This document shows, piece by piece, positions 1 to 7,722 of a stretch of 64,000 bases of DNA. Positions within the stretch are counted from its first letter, which is position 1. Every line of letters starts with the position of its first letter. Under the pieces are notes generated by a model. The model ran no database searches and was not told the DNA's origin. It saw only the letters and a program-made list of their open reading frames with translations. The translations under genes and the position numbers were made by a program. Source of the stretch: Alphaproteobacteria bacterium. Its GTDB lineage: Bacteria > Pseudomonadota > Alphaproteobacteria > Micavibrionales > Micavibrionaceae. The stretch spans positions 310,001 through 374,000 of the forward strand of contig JAUHWR010000001.1 of assembly GCA_030427385.1 (NCBI GenBank), in the 5' to 3' direction.

Positions 1-1252
1 CACCTTCAGTTTCTAATAAACTGGTCACATTCGGGTTGAATATGGTTGTAAGCGTCTCTCCGCGTAGAAGGTTTGTCCCGCGATAATGAGCATCAATGGT
101 AATGCCATCAATTTGGTTAAGGATGTTCTCAAAGTCGCGGTGGAAATAACGTAGGGATGTTGTTGAATTAAGGGATTGGGCATGCGCCAAAATCACATTA
201 TCATCCAAAATGCTGTTATAGATCGCTACATCTGAAATTCTGCCATTAAAGGAAAATCCGCTTCCATTCCCCAAGATATCGTCGAACCACGCATCCTGCT
301 CCATTCCGCCGATACCGATATTATTGCCATGAGAGGGAAAGGCTTGATTGCCGACAGGGACGGGCGCGGTGTTAATGCTGGCCCCATTCAGATATCCCTC
401 AAATCGGTTTTGTGCCTGACTAAAAACAAAGGCAACATGATAGGTCTCGCCTACATTTATGGGGGCTCGGATGTTTGTGGGGCCGCCTGGTGTGGTTGGT
501 CCCCAATTACCGGAATCTCGCCCTGTGATGTGTATCTCACCGTTAAAGATATAAATGGCAAGGCTGTTGGTGGGGCCGCCTTCCTCAAACAGAATTTGCC
601 GAGTCATGACGTCATCGGCGTTAAAAACAAGCTCCATAGATCGTGCCGGATAGTTACCTGTATTAATCAAAGGGCTATCTGTGATGCGCACTCGATCATT
701 TACTCCGTCAAATGTCGCGCTGGTTGTGCCGCCATTGGTATAAAGGGCGGGGGCACCCGATGCCGCGCCATTCGCATAAGTTGCGGCAACGCCGCCGCCG
801 GTGCCTGAATCGACTGCAATACCGCCACCATCATTTAACCGGAAATAAACGTCGGGACTTGCGGCTAAGATTTGGCTGCTGAGAGAGGGCGGGCTGGTGT
901 TGATTTCTTCCTCATAAACAGCAGGGTCATCAATGCCAAGCAGTAAGTTTTCACGCGCTTCTGTGACGACGGCTTCACCTTGATCAATCAGGTCGCTAAT
1001 TGCGTCTACACCAATCAGCGCTTCTTGGATTGTGCGGGCATTTTGGCCAATTCCATCCAATCGGCGTTGGTAATCGGATGCACCTTCGGAAAGTGCGGTG
1101 GAGGCAAAAAAGTTCTGGGGGTTATCGAGTGCGGAATTGACCTTTTTGCCAGTTGCCAAGCGCAACGTCGTCACATCGAGCTGGCGCTCGGTGCGTTGTA
1201 AACTCAGGACCGTCGTCCTGCTGGCGCTGCTCAATACGATGTCGCTACTCAT
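1..1252 (-). CDS. Flagellin with an inserted LamG/concanavalin-like domain (3' end off the left edge)
   Basis: The frame is open from the ATG at 1252 to the window edge, giving 417 residues. Residues 1-105 are the conserved flagellin N-terminal helices: 38 of the first 50 residues match the second flagellin in this window, including the motif ALDNPQNFFA. Residues about 122-362 are unlike flagellin. They read as a LamG_3/concanavalin-like jelly roll, with a start (ILAASPDVYFRLND), a core (SATFDGVNDRV), a central strand (YHVAFVF...FEGYLNG) and an end (GRISDVAIYNSILDD) typical of that fold. Flagellin sequence resumes at about 370 with QIDGITIDAHYRGTNLL. The lectin-like domain therefore sits in the variable, surface-exposed region of the filament subunit. 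A GAGG ribosome site precedes the ATG. Flagellin identity is firm; sugar binding is inferred from the fold only. Confidence 0.9.
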   Translation of the reverse strand, partial: MSSDIVLSSASRTTVLSLQRTERQLDVTTLRLATGKKVNSALDNPQNFFASTALSEGASDYQRRLDGIGQNARTIQEALIGVDAISDLIDQGEAVVTEARENLLLGIDDPAVYEEEINTSPPSLSSQILAASPDVYFRLNDGGGIAVDSGTGGGVAATYANGAASGAPALYTNGGTTSATFDGVNDRVRITDSPLINTGNYPARSMELVFNADDVMTRQILFEEGGPTNSLAIYIFNGEIHITGRDSGNWGPTTPGGPTNIRAPINVGETYHVAFVFSQAQNRFEGYLNGASINTAPVPVGNQAFPSHGNNIGIGGMEQDAWFDDILGNGSGFSFNGRISDVAIYNSILDDNVILAHAQSLNSTTSLRYFHRDFENILNQIDGITIDAHYRGTNLLRGETLTTIFNPNVTSLLETEG

Positions 1253-1291
1253 CCGGCCTCATCATACGCTCCTCATTGTTATGGATAATAA

Positions 1292-1307
1292 TGCAAGAAA
1301 AGTGCCA
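1292..1307 (-). promoter_or_regulatory. Sigma-54-type promoter of the LamG flagellin
   Basis: On the minus strand the sequence reads TGGCAC, five bases (TTTTC), then TTGCA. This matches the -24/-12 consensus TGGCAC-N5-TTGCW exactly. It lies 40 bases upstream of the flagellin ATG, so the predicted start of transcription is near 1280. Many flagellar genes depend on sigma-54. No activator-binding site could be picked out in the short divergent gap to yejE. Confidence 0.75.
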
Positions 1308-1359
1308 TAAGTAGTGTATTTTTTAATATTCATCCCGTCAGGAAATGGTATATTTCAAA

Positions 1360-2388
1360 ATGGCTTTTTCACCCTTAACACAGAGACGTTTACAACAATT
1401 TCGGGCAAATAAGCGTGGATATTGGAGTTTCTGGGTCTTTCTGGCGCTTTTCTTTATTTGTTTGGGCGCGGAGTTAATTTCAAATGATAAGCCACTTTTG
1501 GTCAAATTTGAGAATTCTTATTATGTGCCGATTTTAAAAGTTTATGCGGAAACCGAGTTTGGCGGCGATTTTCAAACCGAGGCGGATTACCGCGATGCCT
1601 TTGTTCAGGATTTAATTAAGGAAAGTGGTGGTTGGATGATATGGCCGCTGATCCCCTTTTCATATGATACTATAAATTATAATTTACAGGAGCCTGCGCC
1701 CTCTGCGCCGACATCTGATAATTTATTAGGGACGGATGATCAGGGGCGGGATGTTTTGGCGCGTGTGATCTATGGTTTTCGCTTGTCGGTGTTATTCGGG
1801 CTTATTTTAACATTGGTCAGTTCCGTCATCGGCGTTATTGTGGGCGCATTTCAGGGTTATTACGGGGGCTGGATGGATATGATTACCCAGCGTGTAATTG
1901 AAGTTTGGTCATCATTGCCCAGCCTGTATATTTTGATTATTTTTGCATCGCTTTTTGTGCCCGGTTTTTGGACGTTATTATTTATTTTATTGCTCTTTTC
2001 ATGGGTTTCATTGGTGGATGTTGTACGGGCGGAGTTTTTGCGCGCGCGTAATTTTGATTATGTGCGTGCGGCGGGCGCGTTGGGGGTTGATAATTTAACA
2101 ATCATGTGGCGGCATGTATTGCCAAATGCCATGGTGGCGACCCTTACGCTGATGCCATTTATTTTAACGGGATCCATTACGGCGTTAACATCGCTAGATT
2201 TTCTTGGCCTTGGCTTGCCGCCGGGCAGCCCGTCTTTGGGTGAGCTTTTGGCGCAGGGGAAGAATAACTTGCAAGCGCCATGGCTTGGAATCGCGGCCTT
2301 TATATCATTAGCGTTAATGTTGTCATTATTAACCTTTATTGGTGAAGCTGTGCGCGATGCGTTCGACCCGCGCAAGACCACACTTTAA
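1360..2388 (+). CDS. yejE: YejE-type peptide ABC transporter permease
   Basis: This is an inner-membrane permease of the binding-protein-dependent oligopeptide/microcin C family. It has one membrane segment near residue 20, a large periplasmic loop (about 45-105) and a C-terminal block of five hydrophobic helices. The LGTDDQGRDVLARVIYGFR motif and the LDFLGLGLPPG coupling region are typical of YejE. The start was placed at the ATG at 1360 (MAFSPLTQRR), which matches the family N-terminus; an in-frame ATG at 1345 is also possible. YejE normally works with YejA, YejB and YejF. None of these is next to it here, so the gene is an orphan within this window. Confidence 0.88.
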   Translation: MAFSPLTQRRLQQFRANKRGYWSFWVFLALFFICLGAELISNDKPLLVKFENSYYVPILKVYAETEFGGDFQTEADYRDAFVQDLIKESGGWMIWPLIPFSYDTINYNLQEPAPSAPTSDNLLGTDDQGRDVLARVIYGFRLSVLFGLILTLVSSVIGVIVGAFQGYYGGWMDMITQRVIEVWSSLPSLYILIIFASLFVPGFWTLLFILLLFSWVSLVDVVRAEFLRARNFDYVRAAGALGVDNLTIMWRHVLPNAMVATLTLMPFILTGSITALTSLDFLGLGLPPGSPSLGELLAQGKNNLQAPWLGIAAFISLALMLSLLTFIGEAVRDAFDPRKTTL

Positions 2389-2428
2389 TCCGAAATCTTA
2401 ATATAATTGTTCCATTTTGTTCACGATA

Positions 2429-2444
2429 TGTTTCACGTGAAACA
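2429..2444. promoter_or_regulatory. parS centromere site (ParB-binding)
   Basis: The 16 bases TGTTTCACGTGAAACA match the bacterial parS consensus without a mismatch, and the palindrome extends to 18 bp (2428-2445). The site is intergenic, between yejE and an unknown gene. ParB loads on parS to organise origin-proximal DNA for segregation, so this places the region within the origin domain. parA and parB are not in the window and no second parS was seen. Confidence 0.85.
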
Positions 2445-2535
2445 TTTTTTTACGCGTTGTGATGAGCATTTTCGCTATTTTTTATTGCATTAGCGAACGA
2501 ATCTATGCATTATATGCATACGTCGAATGCAATAA

Positions 2536-3147
2536 ATGGATGACCACCCTATGCAAGCTCACACTAATGCTATTGAAAAATCTGTCAAACCATTTGAGAT
2601 TGAAGCTCCTGTTTGCCTTCCTGATGCTCTTTGTTTAAGATTTGCAGATAAGGATGATATGCAAAGCATAAGATTATTTTTATCAAAACAACATCATCAA
2701 GAGGGCAGTGGTATAGCGGCACATATCCCGCTTCATTCAATTGAGCAAGGACGGGTGGTGATTTTAACCAATCCGTTTACATCGGAAATTTTCGGATTAG
2801 CCAGTGCCGCTATAGAGATAGATAATCAGGCAAAGGCGCGCTTTCTGTGCGTAAATACAGCATTTTGTAATCTGCCATTTGCCGCCCTGTCTCACATAAT
2901 GATTGCGGCTCTGTTCCTAAAGGAGCATGCCCGTTATAGCCATACAATATTTTATGATGATAAGGCGCTTATTCCCGCCGGAATAACAACCGAAAAGTAC
3001 TTTCAAACTTATTTAGAACGGCTGGATCATATTAAATGCATCACCTTGGGGGCTTCAAATATGTTGCTACATATCCGCAGTGCGCTGGAGGAAATTTACC
3101 ATCTGCGGCATATTCGCGAGTCATTAAAACGTAGGTGCGGAGCCTGA
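2536..3147 (+). CDS. Hypothetical protein, possibly acetyltransferase-like
   Basis: This 203-residue soluble protein is not recognised. Residues about 30-110 (from LCLRFADKDDMQSIRLFL onward) faintly recall the first strand and helix of a GNAT fold, but I see no acetyl-CoA loop. There is no signal peptide or membrane span. It stands alone between the parS site and a structured intergenic region. The start is uncertain: ATGs at 2536 and 2551 are both weakly preceded by ribosome-site sequence. Confidence 0.5.
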   Translation: MDDHPMQAHTNAIEKSVKPFEIEAPVCLPDALCLRFADKDDMQSIRLFLSKQHHQEGSGIAAHIPLHSIEQGRVVILTNPFTSEIFGLASAAIEIDNQAKARFLCVNTAFCNLPFAALSHIMIAALFLKEHARYSHTIFYDDKALIPAGITTEKYFQTYLERLDHIKCITLGASNMLLHIRSALEEIYHLRHIRESLKRRCGA

Positions 3148-3253
3148 AATGTTATTTTTATCTTGTAATAGATTATTCTTTTATGTCATAAAAAAATATG
3201 GATATTTTGAGCCACCAGTTTTGCTCTATCATTATAAAAGCCACTAAGATTAT

Positions 3254-3271
3254 TAAGGGCTAAAGCCCTTA
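3254..3271. terminator. Palindromic hairpin downstream of the unknown gene
   Basis: TAAGGGCT and AGCCCTTA form an 8-bp perfect inverted repeat around two bases. It lies about 105 bases after the stop codon of the upstream gene and is followed by TATATATATTC rather than a clean T run. It may be a weak terminator or an operator. Confidence 0.35.
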
Positions 3272-3313
3272 TATATATTCTACCTCATCCCACATTGCAG
3301 TTTTTATGGTAAA

Positions 3314-3331
3314 TATAATCTTCGGATTATA
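3314..3331 (+). other. cUUCGg tetraloop hairpin in the leader of the 84-residue gene
   Basis: TATAATC and GATTATA pair over 7 bp around TTCG with a C-G closing pair, the unusually stable UUCG tetraloop. It ends 38 bases before the ATG at 3370, within the likely 5' leader. A role in transcript stability is inference. Confidence 0.4.
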
Positions 3332-3369
3332 GTTAAAAATAATTTTAAGAAAAAAATAAAGGTATTATT

Positions 3370-3624
3370 ATGGATAATTATGGTTTTAGTGAGCGCCAAT
3401 TGGCCAATGCAGGGCGTGTTTGCGAGGAATGGAGAAACGCGATCATTGAAGGGCGTGCGAATGTTGCATGTACATTACGTTTGTTGCGGGACGGTTGGGA
3501 AAGTACGGATATTGTTACTGTCTCTCCTTATTCCATTGCCAGAGCTATGAATAGAGGCTATGAGGTGGCTGGAATTACAGCACAAACAGAGGGGCAACCA
3601 GCAAATTTAGTGATGGTCAAATAA
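3370..3624 (+). CDS. Small hypothetical protein
   Basis: The 84-residue soluble protein has no recognised domain. It starts with a helical, charged stretch (SERQLANAGRVCEEWRNAI) and has no signal peptide or membrane span. AAAGG lies seven bases before the ATG, which supports the start. It is followed 25 bases later by the amidohydrolase gene and may share its transcript. Confidence 0.6.
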   Translation: MDNYGFSERQLANAGRVCEEWRNAIIEGRANVACTLRLLRDGWESTDIVTVSPYSIARAMNRGYEVAGITAQTEGQPANLVMVK

Positions 3625-3649
3625 CGTTAAAAAGCATACGTTATACAGT

Positions 3650-4852
3650 ATGACGATGATACGAAATTCCATAGCCGCTTTAAAAGATGAGATCACGGCG
3701 CTGCGCCGTGATCTGCATCAAAACCCGCAAACCTGTTATGAGGAAACCTATGCCTCTGATTTGATTGCCAAGTCTTTGACTGATTGGGGCGTCACGTTTG
3801 AGCGGAATTGGGGCGGCGGCACGGGTATTGTCGCCATTATTGAAGGTGAGACAAATACATCGGGGCGTGCCATTGGGTTGCGCTGTGATATTGATGCGCT
3901 GGATATTATTGAACAATCGGGGCAGGAATGGGCTTCCAAAATACCCGGAAAAATGCATGGCTGCGGACATGATGGACATACGTCAATGATGCTGGGCGCG
4001 GCGAAATATTTGCAGGAAAATCGCCAGTTTGACGGCAAGGTATATTTGATTTTTCAACCCGCAGAAGAAGGCGGCGCGGGCGCGGTTAAAATGATCGAAG
4101 AGGGGTTGTTTCAAAAGCATCCCATGGATTTTGTCTATGGCTTACATAATTGGCCGGGGCTAAAAAAAGGGACGATCGGGTTAACGCCGGGGCCGATTAT
4201 GGCCTGTAGTGATGATATTTCGATTACCGTTAAAGGCCGCGGCGGACATGCCGCCATGCCGGATGGGTGCGTTGATCCGATTGTGGTTGCCGCGCAAATC
4301 GTGAATGGTTTACAAGTGATTGCCAGCCGAAACGTCAGTCCGGTGGATACGGTTGTGTTATCAATTACGAATATTAATGGGGGGACGGGGGCATCGAATG
4401 TGATCCCCGATATCGTGGAATTATCCGGCACGGTTCGCGCGTTTAAATTTGAAACACGCGAATTTGTGGCAAAGCGTATTAAAGAAATTTCCGAAAACAT
4501 TGCCGCCGCATATGGCGCAGAAGCGATTGCCACATATGCGTTCGAATATGATCCGACCATCAATCACGCCGCAGAAAGCGCAGTTTGTGCCGAAGTTTGC
4601 AAGGAATTATGCGGTGAAGAAAACGTCAATGATAATATTGACCCATGTATGGGCGCGGAAGATTTTGGCGCGATGTTAAAAGAGGTCCCCGGATGCTATA
4701 TCTGGATGGGGCAAGGCGAGCCGGATCAAAAGGACAGCCCGCATAATAAGGGGCTGCATAATTCCGGTTATGATTTTAATGACGACATTATTCCGCTGGG
4801 GGTCGAGTATTGGGCGCGGTTGGTCGAAAAGAAGCTTCCTATAAAAATTTGA
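3650..4852 (+). CDS. M20 family amidohydrolase (hippurate hydrolase type)
   Basis: This 400-residue cytoplasmic metallohydrolase probably removes N-acyl groups from amino acids or related amides. Metal-site motifs of the M20D group are visible: MHGCGHDGHTSMMLGAA (two histidines and a cysteine), PAEEGGAGA (catalytic Glu pair), and LHNWP and DPCMGAEDFG with later ligands. The central lid domain begins near GRGGHAAMPDG. The length is normal. The substrate cannot be read from the sequence. An ATG at 3656 is an alternative start. Confidence 0.88.
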   Translation: MTMIRNSIAALKDEITALRRDLHQNPQTCYEETYASDLIAKSLTDWGVTFERNWGGGTGIVAIIEGETNTSGRAIGLRCDIDALDIIEQSGQEWASKIPGKMHGCGHDGHTSMMLGAAKYLQENRQFDGKVYLIFQPAEEGGAGAVKMIEEGLFQKHPMDFVYGLHNWPGLKKGTIGLTPGPIMACSDDISITVKGRGGHAAMPDGCVDPIVVAAQIVNGLQVIASRNVSPVDTVVLSITNINGGTGASNVIPDIVELSGTVRAFKFETREFVAKRIKEISENIAAAYGAEAIATYAFEYDPTINHAAESAVCAEVCKELCGEENVNDNIDPCMGAEDFGAMLKEVPGCYIWMGQGEPDQKDSPHNKGLHNSGYDFNDDIIPLGVEYWARLVEKKLPIKI

Positions 4853-5057
4853 CATTTATCCAAAACTTCTGTAAATATTTTACCATGAAAACTAGAGCCT
4901 TTTTAAGTCGACGACGTACCAACTGATCCTGATAGATCGGACGTACTGCGCATAAGAAAGCCTTTATCATCATTCCCATCCTTCAGAGATCAGTCAAAAG
5001 ACATACCCTTAGTATGCAGCTTGATACAACTCTATATGCGAAGAACGGGATAAGGCA
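4853..5057. other. Intergenic stretch without a recognised element
   Basis: These 205 bases between the amidohydrolase and the GNAT gene contain no reading frame of note. The section 4909-4945 holds spaced GTAC and GATC palindromes that could fold weakly. I see no tRNA or clear terminator. It probably holds the promoter for the downstream gene. Confidence 0.3.
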
Positions 5058-5657
5058 ATGCAACAAACCCATTTTACAGTAAAATATTTATCACAGGACG
5101 ACATACCGGCATTTATGGGGCTTTATGAAATAGTTCCGGATGAGAAAAAGCCATTTTTAAAGCCGAGAACTGAAGATGATCTTCGTGATCATCTGGGAGC
5201 TCCGATGCCTGTATTAGGGGTTTATAACGAGCAAAATGAATTGGTTGCTGGTGGGCTGCTAACGTATCCCAAACATATTGATAAAACAAGATATCTGGAA
5301 GGATACCCTTTAGATCACACAACGGCGGTGCTTCAGTCTGTGGTTTCTACACAAAAGGGAGCTGTTACGACTTTAATTGATGTGGCAAAAAATCTTGCGG
5401 CAATGAAGGGGCATACTAATATTTTGGTAAAAGTAAATGACGCGAATGAATGTGGCGTAAGGTCATTTTCAAAAAATGGTTTTGAAATTATTCAAACGGG
5501 ACCAGACCCATTGGGCGGGGGATATACAGCTCATTTTATGCGGGCGGTTGCCAATGATTTTATACCGACTCAGAAGATTTGCCCAATATCTGCTCTGCAC
5601 GCTCCAGATCCTCAGGGGTATCAACTCCTGACAGCAGCGCTCCAGGTGGAATATTAA
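5058..5657 (+). CDS. GNAT-family N-acetyltransferase with an unusual C-terminal tail
   Basis: The 199-residue protein looks like a GNAT enzyme: an N-terminal strand (HFTVKYLSQDDIPAFMGLYEIV), a central sheet (VLGVYNEQNELVAGGLL), and the late motif VNDANECGVRSFSKNGFEII typical of the acetyl-CoA fold's last helix and strand. The fold should finish near residue 167. The remaining 30 or so residues are encoded opposite the conserved end of kdsB, so they probably arose by loss of a stop codon. The substrate is unknown. Confidence 0.7.
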   Translation: MQQTHFTVKYLSQDDIPAFMGLYEIVPDEKKPFLKPRTEDDLRDHLGAPMPVLGVYNEQNELVAGGLLTYPKHIDKTRYLEGYPLDHTTAVLQSVVSTQKGAVTTLIDVAKNLAAMKGHTNILVKVNDANECGVRSFSKNGFEIIQTGPDPLGGGYTAHFMRAVANDFIPTQKICPISALHAPDPQGYQLLTAALQVEY

Positions 5658-6378
5658 CCGGAACGCATTGGATAGTGATGTTATTTTCGAGCAGGCGGAG
5701 TTGTTCCAGCCCCTCTAGCTTTTCATAGTGGCTTTCTTTTAGGAAGGTAAAGCGTTCCAATATGTCCATGCGGTAACCATACAGCCCGATATGTCGCCAG
5801 ACGGGAGAGTGCGTGGAGAGCTTGCGGAGTTTTGCTTCGTCGCGAATGGCGGGGAGAATGTTTTTTGAAAACCAGACGGCGCGGTATTCCGCATTCGGAA
5901 TGACGGTTGTCCCGCTGAAGGGGGTGTCTTTCTTTGCGTTGCGAAAGCGATCCAGATCGTTCCAGCTAAGGTTTTGAATGGGGGTCACAACGTCCAAATG
6001 GGGGTTGCTGCGGATAGTTTCAATCATTTTTACGATGACATTTACAGGTATTAAGGGAACATCCCCCTGTAGCGAAATAACATGATCGGGCGCTTCGGTT
6101 AATTGTCGCACAGCGGCAAGGGCGCGGTCTGTTCCGGTTTTACATGATTCCGGAGTCAGGATTACAGCGGCGTTATGTTGTTTGGCATGATCAATAATAT
6201 CATGATGGTCCGTGGCAACCAGCAGATCAATCTCATCATGTGGGAAAGAAAGCATGGCTTCGCGTGCTTTTTCGATGACGCGCGATAACATGGATTGCCC
6301 GTTAATTTTCGCCAATGGCTTCCCCGGAAAACGGGTGGAGCCATAGCGCGCAGGGATAAGAATTAGGAGTTTTGCCAT
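5560..6378 (-). CDS. kdsB: 3-deoxy-manno-octulosonate cytidylyltransferase
   Basis: KdsB makes CMP-Kdo from CTP and Kdo in the cytoplasm for lipopolysaccharide inner-core synthesis. The N-terminal nucleotide-binding motif IPARYGSTRFPGKPL, the LQGDVPLI metal/CTP motif and the C-terminal GVDTPEDLERAEQIL are all present. At 272 residues it is slightly longer than the usual 248 or so. Its start overlaps the thioesterase stop by one base (TAATG), so the two are probably translationally coupled. Its 3' end overlaps the convergent GNAT gene by 99 bases. Confidence 0.95.
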   Translation of the reverse strand: MAKLLILIPARYGSTRFPGKPLAKINGQSMLSRVIEKAREAMLSFPHDEIDLLVATDHHDIIDHAKQHNAAVILTPESCKTGTDRALAAVRQLTEAPDHVISLQGDVPLIPVNVIVKMIETIRSNPHLDVVTPIQNLSWNDLDRFRNAKKDTPFSGTTVIPNAEYRAVWFSKNILPAIRDEAKLRKLSTHSPVWRHIGLYGYRMDILERFTFLKESHYEKLEGLEQLRLLENNITIQCVPVNIPPGALLSGVDTPEDLERAEQILGKSSESV

Positions 6379-6797
6379 TATATATCCAGAATAGCGACGG
6401 TTAGGCGGCTGGTACAGACCAATTTTTTGGCATCAGTAAAAATATCTGTTTGCCATACATGGGTACGCCGCCCGATATGAAGCGGCTTGCATATGCCGGT
6501 GACTGTTCCTTCGCTTACACTGCGGATATGATTGGCGTTTATTTCCAGACCCACAGCCCGCTGTTTTTCCGGATCAATACACATCCATGCCGCAATGCTG
6601 CCCAAGCTTTCGGATAAAACACAAGACGCACCGCCATGTAAGATGCCAAAAGGTTGTTTTGTACGATGATCAACGGGCATGGTTCCCGTTAGGGTGACAT
6701 TATCAATAGCAGTGATTTGTAATCCGATGACCTCTGCCATGCCGCCGTCGCGGTTCATGGCTTTTAAGTCCGAAATGTTGTATTCTTTATGCCACAT
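6378..6797 (-). CDS. PaaI/YdiI-like hotdog thioesterase
   Basis: This 139-residue hotdog-fold protein probably hydrolyses acyl-CoA thioesters. The motif FGILHGGASCVLSESLGS carries the HGG loop and the glutamate typical of the YdiI/EntH branch. The strand ending RLTVAILDI closes the fold. It is the first gene of a two-gene unit with kdsB. The physiological substrate is not evident, and its pairing with kdsB does not settle it. Confidence 0.82.
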   Translation of the reverse strand: MWHKEYNISDLKAMNRDGGMAEVIGLQITAIDNVTLTGTMPVDHRTKQPFGILHGGASCVLSESLGSIAAWMCIDPEKQRAVGLEINANHIRSVSEGTVTGICKPLHIGRRTHVWQTDIFTDAKKLVCTSRLTVAILDI

Positions 6798-6898
6798 TGA
6801 TTTGGATACTTTTTTATTATTAAAGATTTATTTCATTATATTATATATACTGAATATAAATAAGTTCTTTTTCATTAATAAAAAAAGCAGGAAATATT

Positions 6899-7177
6899 GT
6901 GGATTCAAAAATGCGTACTTTAATCGGGCAGATAAAATTATATCGCCTGCTATCCATATTATTTCTATGCACGGGGTTATTTACTTTCATTCTTTTATAT
7001 CTTCGCAATATAGAGGGGCGCTTATTGGACGCCTTGAGCGAGCCTATGACAATCATTATGATTGTGTTTCCCTTTATTCCGGCTGTTATTTTATCTATAC
7101 TTGCCAAATCTTCGGAAAAGAAATTTTTGGTTCTGAAGGAAAAGCAGGCAAAGAAAGATAAGCAGGACAAAGCGTGA
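6899..7177 (+). CDS. Small two-helix membrane protein
   Basis: The 92-residue protein has two hydrophobic segments (about 15-36 and 49-68) followed by a highly charged lysine-rich tail (KEKQAKKDKQDKA). The frame opens with GTG at 6899; an ATG at 6911 is an equally good start. Its stop overlaps the GTG of the next gene (GTGA). No family was recognised. The 101 bases before it are AT-rich and shared with the divergent thioesterase promoter. Confidence 0.55.
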   Translation: MDSKMRTLIGQIKLYRLLSILFLCTGLFTFILLYLRNIEGRLLDALSEPMTIIMIVFPFIPAVILSILAKSSEKKFLVLKEKQAKKDKQDKA

Positions 7178-7722
7178 AAGATACAAAACAGGATATCCTA
7201 TCATTTTGGTTTGAAGAAACGTCTCCATCGCAATGGTTTCAAAAAAGCACTGAGTTTGATCGTAAAATTACGGATCGGTTTTTGGCGGATTATAATTTGG
7301 GCAAAGACGGCGTGTATGATGGCTGGCAGGAGGAAAATAAAGGATGCCTTGCACTATGTATTTTGCTGGATCAGTTTCCTCGCAATATGTTTCGCGCCTC
7401 TGCGAAGGCGTTTCAAACCGATCATAAAGCATTGTTAATTGCAAAGCATGCTGTGTCCAAAGGATATGACAAAGTTTTAAACGCAACCGAGCGCAGATTT
7501 ATATATCTGCCTTATGAGCATAGCGAACATATTAATGACCAGAAAACAGCGGTTAAGTTATTTGAAGATATTAAGCAAGATGATCCGCAAGGATATGAGT
7601 ATGCACTGCGTCATTTGAAAGTTATTGAAGAGTTCGGACGATTTCCGCATCGTAATGATGCATTGGGGCGTGAAAGCACGGATGAAGAGAAGAAATATTT
7701 GGCACAAGGAGGCGGGTTTTGA
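7174..7722 (+). CDS. DUF924 family protein
   Basis: The 182-residue soluble all-helical protein matches the DUF924 family. Diagnostic motifs are ILSFWFEETSPSQWFQKSTEFD at the start, LILLDQFPRNMFR-like sequence in the middle (CILLDQFPRNMFR), and FGRFPHRNDALGRESTDEE near the end. The function of this family is not established. It is coupled to both neighbours by 4-base overlaps, with GTG and TTG starts. Confidence 0.85.
   Translation: MKDTKQDILSFWFEETSPSQWFQKSTEFDRKITDRFLADYNLGKDGVYDGWQEENKGCLALCILLDQFPRNMFRASAKAFQTDHKALLIAKHAVSKGYDKVLNATERRFIYLPYEHSEHINDQKTAVKLFEDIKQDDPQGYEYALRHLKVIEEFGRFPHRNDALGRESTDEEKKYLAQGGGF

Noticed and set aside
329-808. Plus-strand open frame of 159 codons
   Set aside because: It lies opposite the LamG flagellin frame, which has clear protein-family motifs; the plus-strand product has none.
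4853-5057. Possible tRNA or small RNA in the intergenic gap
   Set aside because: No acceptor-stem or T-loop sequence and no strong stem; only weak spaced palindromes.
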